Source: Rhynchonema sp. JSB1_4 (Eukaryota; Nematoda; Chromadorea; Monhysterida; Xyalidae). Taken from it: a stretch of 64,000 nt of DNA. A program made the translations under genes and the position numbers. The stretch lies in contig JASAMV010002854.1 in NCBI GenBank assembly GCA_030248065.1, positions 1-64,000 on the forward strand. The letters are read 5' to 3'. The notes beneath the pieces are model-generated. The model saw only the letters and a program-made list of their open reading frames with translations. It did not search any database and had not been told where the DNA came from. Below, in pieces: positions 32,805 through 44,564 of the stretch. Position 1 is the first letter of the stretch. Every line of letters begins with the position of its first letter.

Positions 32805-33937
32805 AATATGTGAACGTCACAGACTCGCATAAAAGTGGAGAAAAAGAAACGGAGGATTTCGAATTTCAATTAAAAAAACGTGATTTTTTAGGCTAAATCT
32901 GCCAAAATTTTTCGCGATTGTGCAAATTAGTACCGACTTCCATGATTATCAGGTATTTTTAAACCAAAAAACAGTAATTTTTGCACCAAAAAATTGCTTC
33001 AAAATATCATCAGAAAAACTCTGGGCCGAAAAAATCGGGCCGGACCGACTTTTTTCCAAGTCTGGCCGGGCCGGGCCGGACTTCCCGGCCCGAACTGTCG
33101 GGCCGGGCCGACCCCCGGACCTCGTCGGGCCGGGCCGCGCCGAGGTAACCCGGTCCGATTCCCACCTCTGGCAGCAGCGCTCAGGCTGGGCCCATACCGT
33201 ATTGTTGGAAATAGAATCCGGGGGGTCTGTTTTTTCACTGGGGTCATTTTAGGGGTTTCAATTTATGGGGGGCTAAAAACTGGGGGGTTATATTTTTCAT
33301 TTGGCCCCCGACGAAAAAAATCATTGTTAATAATTGTTCTATTTATGGGGGGTGGGTTAATTAATGGGGGGTTCGATTTTTTATTTCGAGCCATTTAGGT
33401 GGGGTTCAATTAATGGGGGTAAGTTAATGGGGGGGTTCTATTTCCGACAATACGGTACCAAACACCATGTGCCATTTTTCAGACAGTGGCCTCGATGTGG
33501 CGGAACATAAACTGCCGCAATTTCGCTCATGGTTGGACGATGACACATCACACGGAAATCCGCCGGTTGATGTGCTCGAAACGCCCCGCCGTTTCGGTGG
33601 CACATGTGGTGGTGTGTTGTGTCGCTTTGATTGTGAATGAAGCTGGGTTAATAAATGTTCAGACGGAAAGTTCGTAAATGTTATGTGCAAAAAAGTTAAC
33701 TATAAATTGTTTAACGGTAACTTAACTATCTGTTCTGAATGAAGCTGTGTTCATAAATGTTTACACGAAAAGTTCATTAATGTTATGTGCCAAAAAACAT
33801 AAACTATAACTTAGCTAACTGTCACCTAACTATCTGTTCTGAATGAAGCTGTGTTCATAAATGTTTACACGAAAAGTTCATTAATGTTATGTGCCAAAAA
33901 ACATAAACTATAACTTAGCTAACTGTCACCTAACTAT

Positions 33938-35012
33938 CTGTTCTGAATGAAGCTGTGTTCATAAATGTTTACGCGAAAAGTTCATTAATATTATGTGCCA
34001 AAAAACATAAACTATAACTTAGCTAACTGTAACTTAACTATCTGTTCTGAATGAAGGTGTGTTCATAAATGTTGCGGTATCCTAAACATGAACGGAAGAG
34101 GGGGATCCATGCAACCTAGGTCTAGCCGGCTCCAAGACGGGCGCTTGTAGGATGCGCAGCAGTTCTACACGCAGCAGAGATCCGTGCTACCTGGGTGGGG
34201 ATGATAGGAAGAGGGGCGCGGGCGGGTCTTTCACTTATGTGCACGGGCTATGAAGCTGTGTTCATAAATGTGTGCCAAGAAACATAAACTATAACTTAGC
34301 TAACTGTTACCTAACTATCTGTTCTGAATGAAGCTGTGTTCATAAATGTTTACGCGAAAAGTTCATTAATATTATGTGCCAAAAAACATAAACTATAACT
34401 TAGCTAACTGTAACTTAACTATCTGTTCTGAATGAAGGTGTGTTCATAAATGTTGCGGTATCCTAAACATGAACGGAAGAGGGGGATCCATGCAACCTAG
34501 GTCTAGCCGGCTCCAAGACGGGCGCTTGTAGGATGCGCAGCAGTTCTACACGCAGCAGAGATCCGTGCTACCTGGGTGGGGATGATAGGAAGAGGGGCGC
34601 GGGCGGGTCTTTCACTTATGTGCACGGGCTATGAAGCTGTGTTCATAAATGTGTGCCAAGAAACATAAACTATAACTTAGCTAACTGTTACCTAACTATC
34701 TGTTCTGAATGAAGCTGTGTTCATAAATGTTTACGCGAAAAGTTCATTAATATTATGTGCCAAAAAACATAAACTATAACTTAGCTAACTGTAACTTAAC
34801 TATCTGTTCTGAATGAAGGTGTGTTCATAAATGTTGCGGTATCCTAAACATGAACGGAAGAGGGGGATCCATGCAACCTAGGTCTAGCCGGCTCCAAGAC
34901 GGGCGCTTGTAGGATGCGCAGCAGTTCTACACGCAGCAGAGATCCGTGCTACCTGGGTGGGGATGATAGGAAGAGGGGCGCGGGCGGGTCTTTCACTTAT
35001 GTGCACGGGCTG
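33938..35012. repeat. 381-bp tandem array
   Basis: Nearly three copies of a 381-bp unit lie in the right arm of the giant inverted repeat. The junction GTTGCGGTATCCTAAACATG occurs at 34071, 34452 and 34833, exactly 381 bp apart. Each unit has a GC-rich half (CTAGCCGGCTCCAAGACGGG) and an AT-rich half (CATAAACTATAACTTAGC). The left arm has the GC-rich block only twice. Confidence 0.95.
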
Positions 35013-35254
35013 GGCCTTGACTTATATGCAGACTGAGCAGCAGCGCCAGCCAGGCAGGCTACACTAGAAAAGGGGCGCGGGATGGGCCTAACAGCAGAAA
35101 AGGAGCGCGGGGTGCGCATACTTTTCCCGCCGAAAATTAAAACACACCCTGTAATTTGGCCGTTTTACCGCACGGAACTCGTTTTACATCAAATACATGG
35201 GGGCGCGGGGGGGCGTGAGGAGCAAAAGGGCCCCCACTGTACCTAGGGAGACGG

Positions 35255-35790
35255 CACCCCCCCCCCCCCCCCCACAACCAAGCTCTAGGGAGGGTACAAT
35301 ATGAAAAAAACCAAAACCTACAAAATAATAATTTTCTCCCCCTCTTCCCCCCCCCTCTCCCCCCCCCCCCCCCCCCCGCCCCCCCCCCCCGCCCAAGAAC
35401 CCCGCCGCGACCTGTCAGCAGGAATATATCAACATCGGCGGTGGGGTGCTTTTTTCTTTTTTTTTCTAAAATAACAAAAAAGAAAGAAAAAAAGATAGAC
35501 ACTTATTGTTTAGGCGGCCCAGGCCAGCCAGAAGAACACCCACCCCCGGAAGCCGGGACAAGAGAAACCAGAAGACGCCACCCCGCCCCACCACACACAA
35601 CAAAACGACCACGAGAAAAAAAAACCCAACCAACAACACCCCCCCCACCCACCCCCCCCCCACCGACCCGCCCGCACCGGAAGGGGCGGGGGAGGGGAGG
35701 GAAAACGAACAAAACACAACCCACACGAAAGAAAACAAAAAAAAACACAACAAAAAAAAAAAAAAAAAAAAAACCAAACCACACCCCGCC
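35255..35790. repeat. C-run and A/C-rich low-complexity tract
   Basis: C runs (35258-35275, 35346-35390) are followed by A/C/G-only sequence with long A runs at about 35755-35772. It mirrors the tract on the left side of the giant inverted repeat. No gene signal; probably noisy consensus. Confidence 0.75.
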
Positions 35791-35836
35791 CGCGTTGGAA
35801 CTGCATATATGTATCTAAGAGTTTGCTTGTACCCAG

Positions 35837-36665
35837 ACCGATAAACGCGCACTCCTCGAGCAGCGCAATCGCACGCCGGCGCGTGCCGAACAACACGAAT
35901 CGCCCATGCTGATGCCGTTGGATGAATCGCCAGTGGTTGGTCTTGTTGGTGGTTTGTTTTGGTAGATTATAATGTGAATCGTGCGGCTGTGTGCTTCTTT
36001 TGGTCTCGACAACAGCCGGTATTAAACTTGGTATCGTCAGTCTGGTTCGTTCTGGTGTTGCAAAATTGGAATTAACCATGATCCGATCCTAGAATCACCG
36101 ACTCTGTTATTGCGCATCACACACAGCTGCCGGCATCCAAGAAGGCAGCGACGCCATCGAGTGCGAAACGTGTGTCATTCGGTGCCACAACCACGTCGAC
36201 CCCATTCACTCAGTCGGCCTTGTCGTTCCTCAATCGCGCCAACGCGAAGACCTATGGCAGTAAGGTGCGTGGGGATTGAAGTTTTCTGTTATTTGTGGTT
36301 GTGTTTTTTATCATTAGAATTTTGTGATAATGTTTCATTCTCTATTATGAGTCAAATAATTTTCATGATTTTGTTTTACTCTCAGATGAATCGTCGTCAG
36401 TCGTCGGCGTCGGCCAAACGTGCGCCGAGCAAGAACGAGTCGAACAAGAAACGCGTGGTTGGTCGTCGTTGTTTTCTCTTTTCTTATTTGTTTTGTCGAA
36501 AATATGCATTCGGAACTTTGTTTTTTTTCACAATTTTTATTTTCCAATGATCCAGAGCTTCGGCATTTGTGTTTGTAGCCCGCCAAGCAAGCGTCGGTGG
36601 CCTCGATAGCGTCGTCGACCGCCAAGGATGTGCCCGACATCTTCGATATCTTTGATGACATATGA
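35837..36665 (+). CDS. C-terminal exons, probably of the coiled-coil gene
   Basis: Four phase-0 exons, 35837-35935, 36127-36264, 36386-36457 and 36579-36665, encode about 131 residues and a stop. The first begins in mid-protein (TDKRALLEQRNRTPAR) after acceptor TACCCAG and has no start codon. The sequence is basic and Ser/Thr/Pro-rich with several SP or TP sites (ESPM, ESPV, ATPSS, STPF) and a short acidic end (PDIFDIFDDI), as in disordered phospho-regulated tails. Orientation, phase and the headless start suggest it is the 3' end of the coiled-coil gene at 21.9-28.5 kb, separated by the giant inverted repeat. An independent gene with a missing start is the alternative. Confidence 0.6.
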
Positions 36666-37202
36666 ACTGAGGCATTGAGTTTCTGCTTTTTGGGGTGTAC
36701 ATTTTGTTTGATTGTTTGGTCTTAGTTTTTGTTCTTCGTTCGAGCTGTTTTCTGTTTTGTTTGTTCTTTGTGTTTCAGCGAGCTGTTGTGCCCGGTGAGC
36801 CCAGCTAGTCGTCCAGAGCTGTGAATTGTTCGTTTGATTTTTGCGTTTTTGTGACACTCGGTTTGATTATGTGTTTGTCGCGGAGTTCGGCATTGTATTT
36901 TGGTCTATTTTGTGTTTTATTTTCTTGCAGTTCTGTCTTTTTGTTTTGTTCTGTGTGTCTTGCTTTGTTACATTGGACGCAGCAGTGCAGTGCACTGTTA
37001 TTTTTTTGTTGTTTCTTGTTTGGTAAAAGTGATCGCGCGTGTTTGGCTTGTTTTGGCTGAATCTTGAATGTAATTGTCGTGCTGGCGACAATTTCATGCT
37101 GATGCCCTATCAGAAATACCGATAAATTTACATCATCCAGCGCCAATCCATCCTAAAAAATGTTTTCATCATTATTTCACAAGGGCGACTATTTCTTTTA
37201 CG
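36666..37202. other. T-rich spacer
   Basis: Spacer between the preceding tail exons and the first RING/B-box gene. It is strongly T-rich on the + strand (TTTTGTTTTG stretches) and likely contains the upstream 3' untranslated region and the promoter of the next gene. No exon or repeat is recognised. Confidence 0.4.
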
Positions 37203-40200
37203 ATGAATGTTTTGGAAGTATTCGGATGTGCGGCCAATTGTGTCAATGAAATGAAGGAGCCGAAAACGCTTTGGTGCGGCCACACCTTGTGTGAAGAGTG
37301 CGTGCAGAAAATGATGCGACATGCTCGATTGCTGGTTGGATTGTTGTCTACTCACAGGGATTTTTTTCAAAGTAGGACAGGGGCCCATTGGTGGCTCATT
37401 TGCCAAAATCTGGTGGCTCATTTCTGAAATTTATTGGCTCATTCCAAAATAAGGCAATACAGGCTGTCTTGGCACTGTTCTTAGGTATTTTTGGCACATT
37501 ATGTCTCCAAAGAAGGCATTTGTGCGTTTGTACAGTAACTTAAAGCGCGCGTAGTGCGAAAAATTTGGCTTTTTAAAGCACTTGGCACAAAATATGGTCA
37601 CCTGAAGTGTCATGTGGCGAGTTCATGTGCCTCCAGCAGGGGAACATAATGGATCATTCTATTGCGATCAAAGTTACTAATACCAATCACCACTAGCTTT
37701 TGTGAACGTCATGACACCACTGACATATAAGTACAGTGGTACAACAAGTATATAGTAACTGTTGACCAGCCAGTGATAGGCAACATCACAGTTGCAAAAC
37801 ATGGGAACAAACGTCCGAAGCGCGAAAACTTTTGGCCAGTGGTGTCGTTGAGAAATCGAAATTTTCCCATACCCAGCCCAATTTTCGGGAAATTTCTCAT
37901 ACATACCCCCAAAAATCAAAAATTTCCCATACCAGGGGGGGGGTTTTCCAAAAACTCAAAAATTTCCCATACCCGAGGGTGGGGGTTTTGAAAAAAATGA
38001 CCCCAAAAATCTTCTAAAAGTGCCAAAATTGGTCTAAAAAGTGCTTAAAACAGAGTTTTCTTGCGGTAGTAAGCGATTTTTGACATTTTTGGACGAAAAA
38101 TGGCCAATTTTGGTACTTCTCGGGGTCAAAAAGTCATTTCTTAGGGGTGCTTGTTCCAAAAGTGAAAAATTTCCCATACCCCATACCCCCGGCCGATTTC
38201 CCATACCCCATACCAGGGGGGGGTAATCCCCCCCAACGACACCACTGCTTTTGGCTGTTTGTTACCTTTAGAAACAGCGTTCCAAAGCATTCTTGTGACC
38301 GATTCTAGTGGCCCATGAGTGGCTCATTGAGATTCTAGTGGCTCTCAACTAGGGATCGCAGTCGGCGTCTTTGCCGACACCGACAATTTGAATTTTTCCG
38401 ACACCGACAAGTGGACAAAAGCCGACACCGACATCAGTAATTTTTGATTATTTATTGGCTATTTTGCCAAAATCTGAGCTTTTATCGCACATGCTCACAA
38501 TGTGAATTGGTATTTTCCGAAACTGCTAATTTTTTCGTAAGTAGTAAACTGGCGAACCTGAATTCGGCATCAAGTAAAAATAAGTTTTAAACAATATTTG
38601 GTGATTTTTGCGTTGAAATCTGAAAATTTCAATGATTTTTAACGCTGATATCTCAAAAATTTGCCCACGTTGCCGACAGTCGGAAACTTTGTGCAGTCAT
38701 TATTGAGGGACCGACACAGATTCCGTCCGATCCCAATGCCGGACCACGAAAGCTGGCTAATCTTCTGTTTTTGCAGCCTGGCGTTGCGCCAGATAGTCCT
38801 GTCAACATTCAATGTCCACAATGTCGCGCCGTGACTGAGGTGCCAGTCAACGGTCTCTGTACCAGCATCTTGTTGAGGAATCTGATCGAATCACAAAGGA
38901 CCGCTAACGACGAACAGCAGCAGCGGTTAGTGTATTGTTTACTTGTCTGGTTCTGGTATCTGACTTGATTTGTTTGGTCGCATGCCCTTGCGTGAAAATT
39001 ATTTCGTGAATTCTGTTGTGACACTGGTTTCGGCTTGTGTGGAAACTAGTTGCCAAAGTAAGTTGGTTCGCTCATCGCTTGCCCCATTTACGACCACCGG
39101 CCAGAGGCAGGTAATAAGCTACTTTTAGGGTGGTCGAAGTTATCATCAGTAACTTCCTAAATGACCATTATGAGAAGCCAAGACATGGGGTCAGTGTAGT
39201 GGCAGGCCAATTGACCCAAGATATCCTTAGGAGGAGGGGAGGTTCCGGAGTTGCTCGTGATACCCCCAGAGGCTACCCAAGATACCTCTATCGTCCGTCA
39301 AAAGGCGTAAAAAGGCCGTTTCTTGCATGCAATTTTACTGCAAAATTGGCCAAAAATAGGTACTTTTTGATATCTTGACCGAAAATTGCTCTTTGGGGTC
39401 GGTTCGAGATAAATACCCTTCCCCCATCCCCCTAAGGGTTGACTCGAGATAAATACCCCGTCGAGAATTCCCCCCTCCAGCCACTACACTGAGGGGAGTC
39501 AACCATCATCAAGTTTTATTCTATTCCAGTGACGAAGGACATTCGCTGGACAGCTTGATCGATTTTGATTTTGGTCTATCACTGACAAACGAGGACACAA
39601 ATTCTACCAAGCAATTGGAATCTGAGGAAGCACCGGTCGATACTGGGATGCAGTCCGCCAATCGTGAGGATAATAGGTGGGTTGCCGAGTTTGAAGAAAA
39701 ATCGTCATCGTAGAATTTTTTCTTTGTAATTTTAATCTCGGATCGGCGTGACGTGAGCGGTTGGCTGTTTGTATGTAACATGGTTGATAGAATGCAATAA
39801 AGTGTTTCACACTGGATGGGAAGGGATACAGCTCTTTTGATAAGATCCAACAAAAAATGTGTGTCAACGACCCTTTAGGACGACCACATGAAATCAGGGT
39901 TAGAGAGATGTCGGGTGCCAAAAAACGTTTGTGTCGGGTGCTTCGAGATGTCAGGTGTCGGGTTTTTTTAGGACCCGACTGCCGACACGCGACACTTACG
40001 GTTCCAAACATCAGTTTTAGTGATAGAAGGGTTTTGAAGGAAAATTTTCTTTTAGCCACATGTTTACGAAGGCGCAGCATGTAACACTTTGGTGTTTATT
40101 TCGTTTGAAACTACTTCAATTCAGTAAATTGAGCTAAAAATTGCATATTAACGATGCACATTAACTGTTTTTGGTGCAAAAACTACATGTCGAGTGTTGG

Positions 40201-41671
40201 GTACTTCTAGAACTGTCGGGTGTCGGATTTTTTCTCACATGTCGGGTGTCGGGTACTCCACGCCGCCCGACCTCTGATCCTGATCACAGTACTCTGTTGT
40301 ATTATTTAGCTACAACCAATGTCAAACGTGCGACACGCCGATTGGCCAGTCAGACACCGTCTTGTGCTTCACATGTCAATCGCAGTTTTTCTGCTACAAG
40401 TGCTCGTTCATGGAGCATAAGGACCACGATACTGAACTGGCCACTAAACTTGGTGATTTATTCAGAGAACGAGACAAGTTGATGCTGGCTATGGTCAGTT
40501 TATGCGCTTGAAAGTTTCCATCTTCTTGTTTTTTTGATTTGTTTGCTAATCTTTGATCGCTTTCACATCGATGTGAGAAGCGCGTGGAGCGCAAGTGTTT
40601 TACGCAATTCCCGTGGTACAACTTGGTTCTAAACGTCAAAATTGCATATAAAAATTGACCAGTTTTTAGATACAAGTTAACCATTCACAGGTAAAGTGAC
40701 AGAGTTCTAGGTGCAAATTGCACTCAAATCCTAAACTTAAAAAACATGCGTGGGGCGCACCTTTTCCCTGATGTTCATGTTGGCTGGCCGTATGTCAAGT
40801 TGCTGCAGATGTTTTTCAGCGCAACGTTGGTGACGAAGTCGAAAAGACCATTGAAAAACGAGACGACCTCATGAAAGAGACACAAAAGCACGATCAACGT
40901 TTCACACAGGCGTACCTGCGAAATGAAGAAAGCATCATGCTGCAATTGCAGAAAGGATTGGTAAATCGGCACTTTTTATGCAATGGACAAGTCAAATTCG
41001 CTCGATTTTTGCAAAAAATTGCCTTTGTATAAAACATGCTCAAAAACTATAGCCATTTTCAGAAATGGGTGACGAAAGAGTGTGCGACGATGACCACATC
41101 GAACATCGTTTACAATCCCAGCCGAATGAAACAGATGAATGAAGTCAATAAGTTGATACTGGCACTCAACGCTGAAGCGGCACAAATGGTAAAAACAAAT
41201 TTACATTATTCTGTTTTCATATATCCTTTTGAAGTGGTACTTTTTAGCCTGCAAAATCAAATGAGTACATTTTTTCAGGCGGCCAAGGCTCGAAAGACGC
41301 TGCGGATTGGATGGGATAAGCAAAAGGACTCCATGCGACGAATACAAGAACTGGAGACGTGAGTTTGATTGCGCTCTTTATACTTACCCTCTGTATAGTG
41401 AAAAACTCAATATAGTGAATGTTTCCGTTGAGTATTTGAGTGCCCAATCTGCTGTTAACCTTCAAATTGCCATACTGTGTTGTGAATTTTTGTGTGACCG
41501 AAACTAATGTCACGCGTCGAGCATGACTGTGCAGGAGGCCGAATACCAACTCAACTTATTTCTTCTATTGACCATGTTTTGTGTTTCAGTAAGCTTCGCC
41601 AGACAGTTGCCGATGTCAACCGTGCCTCACAATGCAAAGCTGCTGGTGCCAAAAAGGCGACTTCCACTTGA
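37203..41671 (+). CDS. RING, B-box and coiled-coil (TRIM-like) protein 1
   Basis: Putative ubiquitin E3 ligase. Eight exons: 37203-37334, 38777-38925, 39530-39676, 40310-40493, 40820-40960, 41063-41188, 41279-41358, 41590-41671, giving 346 aa. The RING is split by a long intron: exon 1 has C-AAN-C and CGHTLCEEC, exon 2 supplies CPQC. Exon 3 is an acidic linker (LIDFDFGLSLTNEDTNS) not found in the four downstream paralogues. Exon 4 is a B-box (CQTC, CFTC, CYKC, H-x2-H). The remaining exons are charged helices consistent with a coiled coil; there is no SPRY, NHL or other C-terminal domain. The 141-nt and 80-nt exons recur in all five genes, showing tandem duplication. Intron 1 holds a hAT-like element with an intact target duplication. 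Confidence 0.88.
37837..38247. mobile_element. hAT-like MITE with 8-bp TSD
   Basis: The ends CAGTGGTGTCGTTG and CAACGACACCACTG are perfect inverted repeats, flanked by exact 8-bp direct repeats CTTTTGGC (37829-37836 and 38248-38255). The interior repeats AAATTTCCCATACC. Inserted in the long intron that splits the RING of TRIM-like gene 1. Related ends occur at 42283-42620. Confidence 0.95.
39192..39491. mobile_element. MITE, CAGTGTAG family
   Basis: The ends CAGTGTAGTGGCAGGC and CCAGCCACTACACTG are inverted. The first nine bases match the hAT-like elements at 22.6 and 23.9 kb. The interior has GATACCTC- and GAGATAAATACCC-type repeats. In an intron of TRIM-like gene 1, immediately before the acidic linker exon. 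No target duplication seen. Confidence 0.75.
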
Positions 41672-42093
41672 AAAGCTAAACCGAGCTCTTTCGGCGACTT
41701 ATAAAAATTCACAATCTAACATGATTTTTTCAGTTTTGCCATTTTCAGTCCTTCATGGGGTTATTGATGTTGTTTGTCATTGCTTGTCATTCTTATCATT
41801 TCATGTCCTCCCAGTGAGCCGATTTTTGGCTGGTACTTTGTTACTAATTATTGTGAATTGCTACATATTTGCATTTGATTACATCAGTCTGTTGCACATT
41901 ATCAGTGCTTATTGTGATTGGTTGTTGAAAATTGCCAAAGAAATGTCAAGATTTTGGAGAATGTGTCTGATTTCGCTGGTTTACGATACTGTATTCATCA
42001 GTACGGAATATCTCCATTTTGTGCTTCTTGTCAGTTTGTAAGCCAAAATTAATTTCCATCCATTTTCAAGCACAAATCACCAGACGCGCGACA

Positions 42094-44564
42094 ATGGCGA
42101 GTGCCAGTGACATTCAGGTGCACTGTGCGAATCTGTGTTCCCACGAAATGTTTGAACCGAAGTCGCTGTCGTGCGGCCATACGTTGTGCCAAACGTGCAG
42201 CTATGGAATGATTCAGGACGCCAAGAAGAAGGTTGTCGGTTTTTGGTAGCTTTTTCGCTGTGCTATTTGATTGTCCCCAGACCAGTGGTGTGGTTGGGGG
42301 GGGAAGGGGAGGGTTACCCCACTAGAATCCGGTATCTTGATTTGTTTACCCAGGTTATATCCGGTATCCTGACATTGTCCAGGGGTATCCTGCCCTAAAA
42401 TTTTTCCGAAACCCGTAAAAATCGTCCATTTTTTACTTCCAAAATCGCTTGCTAACGCAAGCATAACCCCAAAAAATAACCACTTTTTGCCCTTCCAACA
42501 CCGATTTTACTCAATTTTCCTCTAGAAATTTACCTTTTTTGAACAACCGCCTTGGTATCCGAGATTTTTCATTTTGGGTATCCGGTATCCTGACTTTTTG
42601 ATTTCCCAACGATACCACTGCAGCTGCTTGAATCGACTGAGTGAAATTCGGTGATTGGATAGGAATCTGATTTTGCCCACAAATGGGCAGTTTGTCGTTA
42701 AAGGCAAACCAGCCGTGCTTTGCAGTCGTAGACCACACCATATCACCCTGAGTTCTTTGACACGGGTTACTGTAGCCACGTCTCGTGTCGTCTGCGTGTG
42801 AAAGTTCCAAGCTCGTGAAACATTTAGCGCACGTTGGCATGATGTGTTTCTTATCGGCTTCACACGCAAACAGCGTGAGACGAACCATTTTAGGTGTGTA
42901 AGAATTCAGGGTGATACGGTATGGTCTGGGTCTGCAAAGCACGGCTAGTTTGCCTTTATGCATGGCTATGGTCCGATCACCTGTAGCTTGATATGGTCAC
43001 GAGCTTAGTGGCTGCCCTGTGTATGTACGGCAAACTACTGCAGGCCTGTTTCGGTGGGCCAGTGGGCATTGTCTGTCCACGGTGCCACGATGTGATTGAA
43101 ATCCCGAAGAATGGCGTGCTCAAAACCAACATCCTGCTGCGCAATGTGTTGCAATCGCAGAAGGCAGCCAGCAAACAGGTGAAATTGAATGTGCCGCCAC
43201 CGAAACCGAAGATATTGTTAGTGATCTTGTGTTATTTTTTTGTTAGAAAATTATCCGCTTCTGTTGCGTGTGTGACTATTAGTCGATTGATGCACTGTGT
43301 GCCCTGCATTTACGTCGAGCATGACCCGGTGCCCAACTTCATCAGTTACAGCCTCCTTCAGGCGTCGGGAACGGGCCTGATTAGCCCGGCCCGATGGATG
43401 GAATGTCCCTCCCAGCTTGTGACTGACCCCTAGCCTCGTCTATTACAAAACAGTGTGGGATCCCAAATGTTGCCAGTGGACTACAGCAGACCAAATCCTC
43501 GCCTGCTCACAGGCCGGACAACAATTGCGCGCGTTGTTTCGATCGAATCAAGTTCGAGGACACCGTTGTGTGCGTGACGTGCGACGGAAAGTTCTACTGC
43601 TTGAAGTGCATGTTTAACGAACATAAGGAGCACGAAACGTACGAGGCCGTCGATATGGACAAGATTGTGGAACAACAGACGAAATGCAAGGAGTCGCTGG
43701 TCGGTTTCTTCATTTCTTTCATTTGATGAATGAAAGAGCCTGTTTCAAGTAACTTTTTTCATTTTTTTGTCAGGTATTTGCCGAAAAATCGATTGGTCTG
43801 ACGATGTCGAAGAACGTTGGCATCACGAAAAGCGTGAATGAAAAGTTTGACATCTACATGAAGGAATGGCGCCAGACGAACCATATCACCACGACCAATT
43901 TGAGCAAATCGAAGGAACGACATAGGAACGCGGCTTGATAATCCGTTTGATATACAGTCAAATGCGGAAAATAATTTTTTATTTCATTGAACGTTCGTTT
44001 ATTTGCAGCATTTTCTGAATTCGTACGAACACAAATTTGAGCGCGCCGCAATGTCCGAGACGCGAATGGCCGATACGATGAAAATTTGTCAAATGATGGC
44101 CGACATGGACAGTGAGTATAATAAAATGGTTGGTTGATTTTTGATTATTCGAATTGTTGCTTGAAGAAACAGTTTTTTTCGTTTTCTCGGGCTATGAGCA
44201 TTTTTACGTCAAGCCGCTGGTCAAATCTTGTGGCCTGGATTCTGAATGGCGAAAATACTCGTGCTATTCTTCCAGAACCAACGTGCCTTGGACACAATCA
44301 AAAACACCACTGACAAGCTGCGCGAATCAACCAAAAAACTGACCAACATGCAAACGTGAGTCCATTGCAGATCGAGTTTTGATTGACGTGCGTTGTCTTG
44401 CGAAATTATAGCCAAATCAAACTTTCAGCCAGTTGTCGCTGGAGGTGGCCGCATTCCATCGAGCTTATCTTCCTGAACCTAAAAATCCAGCGAGCAACAA
44501 CAATCAGGCATACAACAAGGGCTGCAAAAATGTCCGGCAATCCGGGTGGGTTGAAACTGAATGA
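42094..44564 (+). CDS. RING, B-box and coiled-coil (TRIM-like) protein 2
   Basis: Putative ubiquitin E3 ligase. Seven exons: 42094-42231, 43044-43216, 43513-43699, 43774-43914, 44009-44128, 44276-44355, 44429-44564, giving 324 aa in frame. RING: C-ANL-C, CGHTLCQTC, then CPRC in exon 2. B-box in exon 3: CARC, CVTC, CLKC, then H-x2-H (EHKEHE). The rest is charged helix, with an Asn-rich end (PASNNNQAY). The fourth exon is 141 nt, as in paralogues 3 to 5, but the base pair after it is GA (AAG/GAACGA) instead of GT. Either this is a non-canonical donor, a mutation or a sequencing error; unspliced reading stops eight codons later. The first intron contains two MITEs. Confidence 0.85.
42283..42620. 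mobile_element. hAT-like MITE, CAGTGGTG family
   Basis: The ends CAGTGGTGTGGTTGG and CCAACGATACCACTG are imperfect inverted repeats, resembling the element at 37837-38247. The interior repeats TATCCGGTATCCTGAC-like units. In intron 1 of TRIM-like gene 2. No clean target duplication. Confidence 0.7.
42700..42957. mobile_element. Palindromic MITE, AGGCAAACC family (copy 3)
   Basis: AAAGGCAAACCAGCCGTGCT at the left and AGCACGGCTAGTTTGCCTTT at the right are inverted, with internal arms carrying TGTAGCCACGTC and GTGATACGGTATGGTCT. It is flanked by TA on both sides, as for Tc1/mariner-type MITEs. In intron 1 of TRIM-like gene 2. Confidence 0.85.

Larger units (their letters stand above)
29459..35214. 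mobile_element. Giant 5.7-kb inverted repeat (foldback element)
   Basis: The left end GCGCCCCCATGTATTTGATG is mirrored at the right end (about 35187-35214), followed inward on both sides by GTTCCGTGCGGTAAAACGG and ACAGGGTGTGTTTTAA. Arms of about 2.8 kb (left, to about 32248) and 2.35 kb (right, from about 32857) surround a 0.6-kb loop. Both arms carry the repeated AACATTTATGAAC and GTTAAGTTACAG blocks and a shared segment with CCACATGTGCCACCGAAACG. No transposase frame is present, so it is a foldback-type or satellite palindrome. Arms differ by a hairpin insertion in the left and tandem copies in the right. Confidence 0.85.

Noticed and set aside
31449..33690. Repeated frames of 63-91 codons suggesting an element-encoded protein
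   Set aside because: Identical because they lie in inverted arms; no transposase motif and frames exist on both strands.
33938..35012. CRISPR-like direct repeats
   Set aside because: The unit is 381 bp with no short repeat-spacer pattern, in animal DNA.
35441..36079. Overlapping frames on both strands of up to 189 codons
   Set aside because: Caused by A/C-rich low-complexity DNA; they overlap the better supported exon at 35837-35935.
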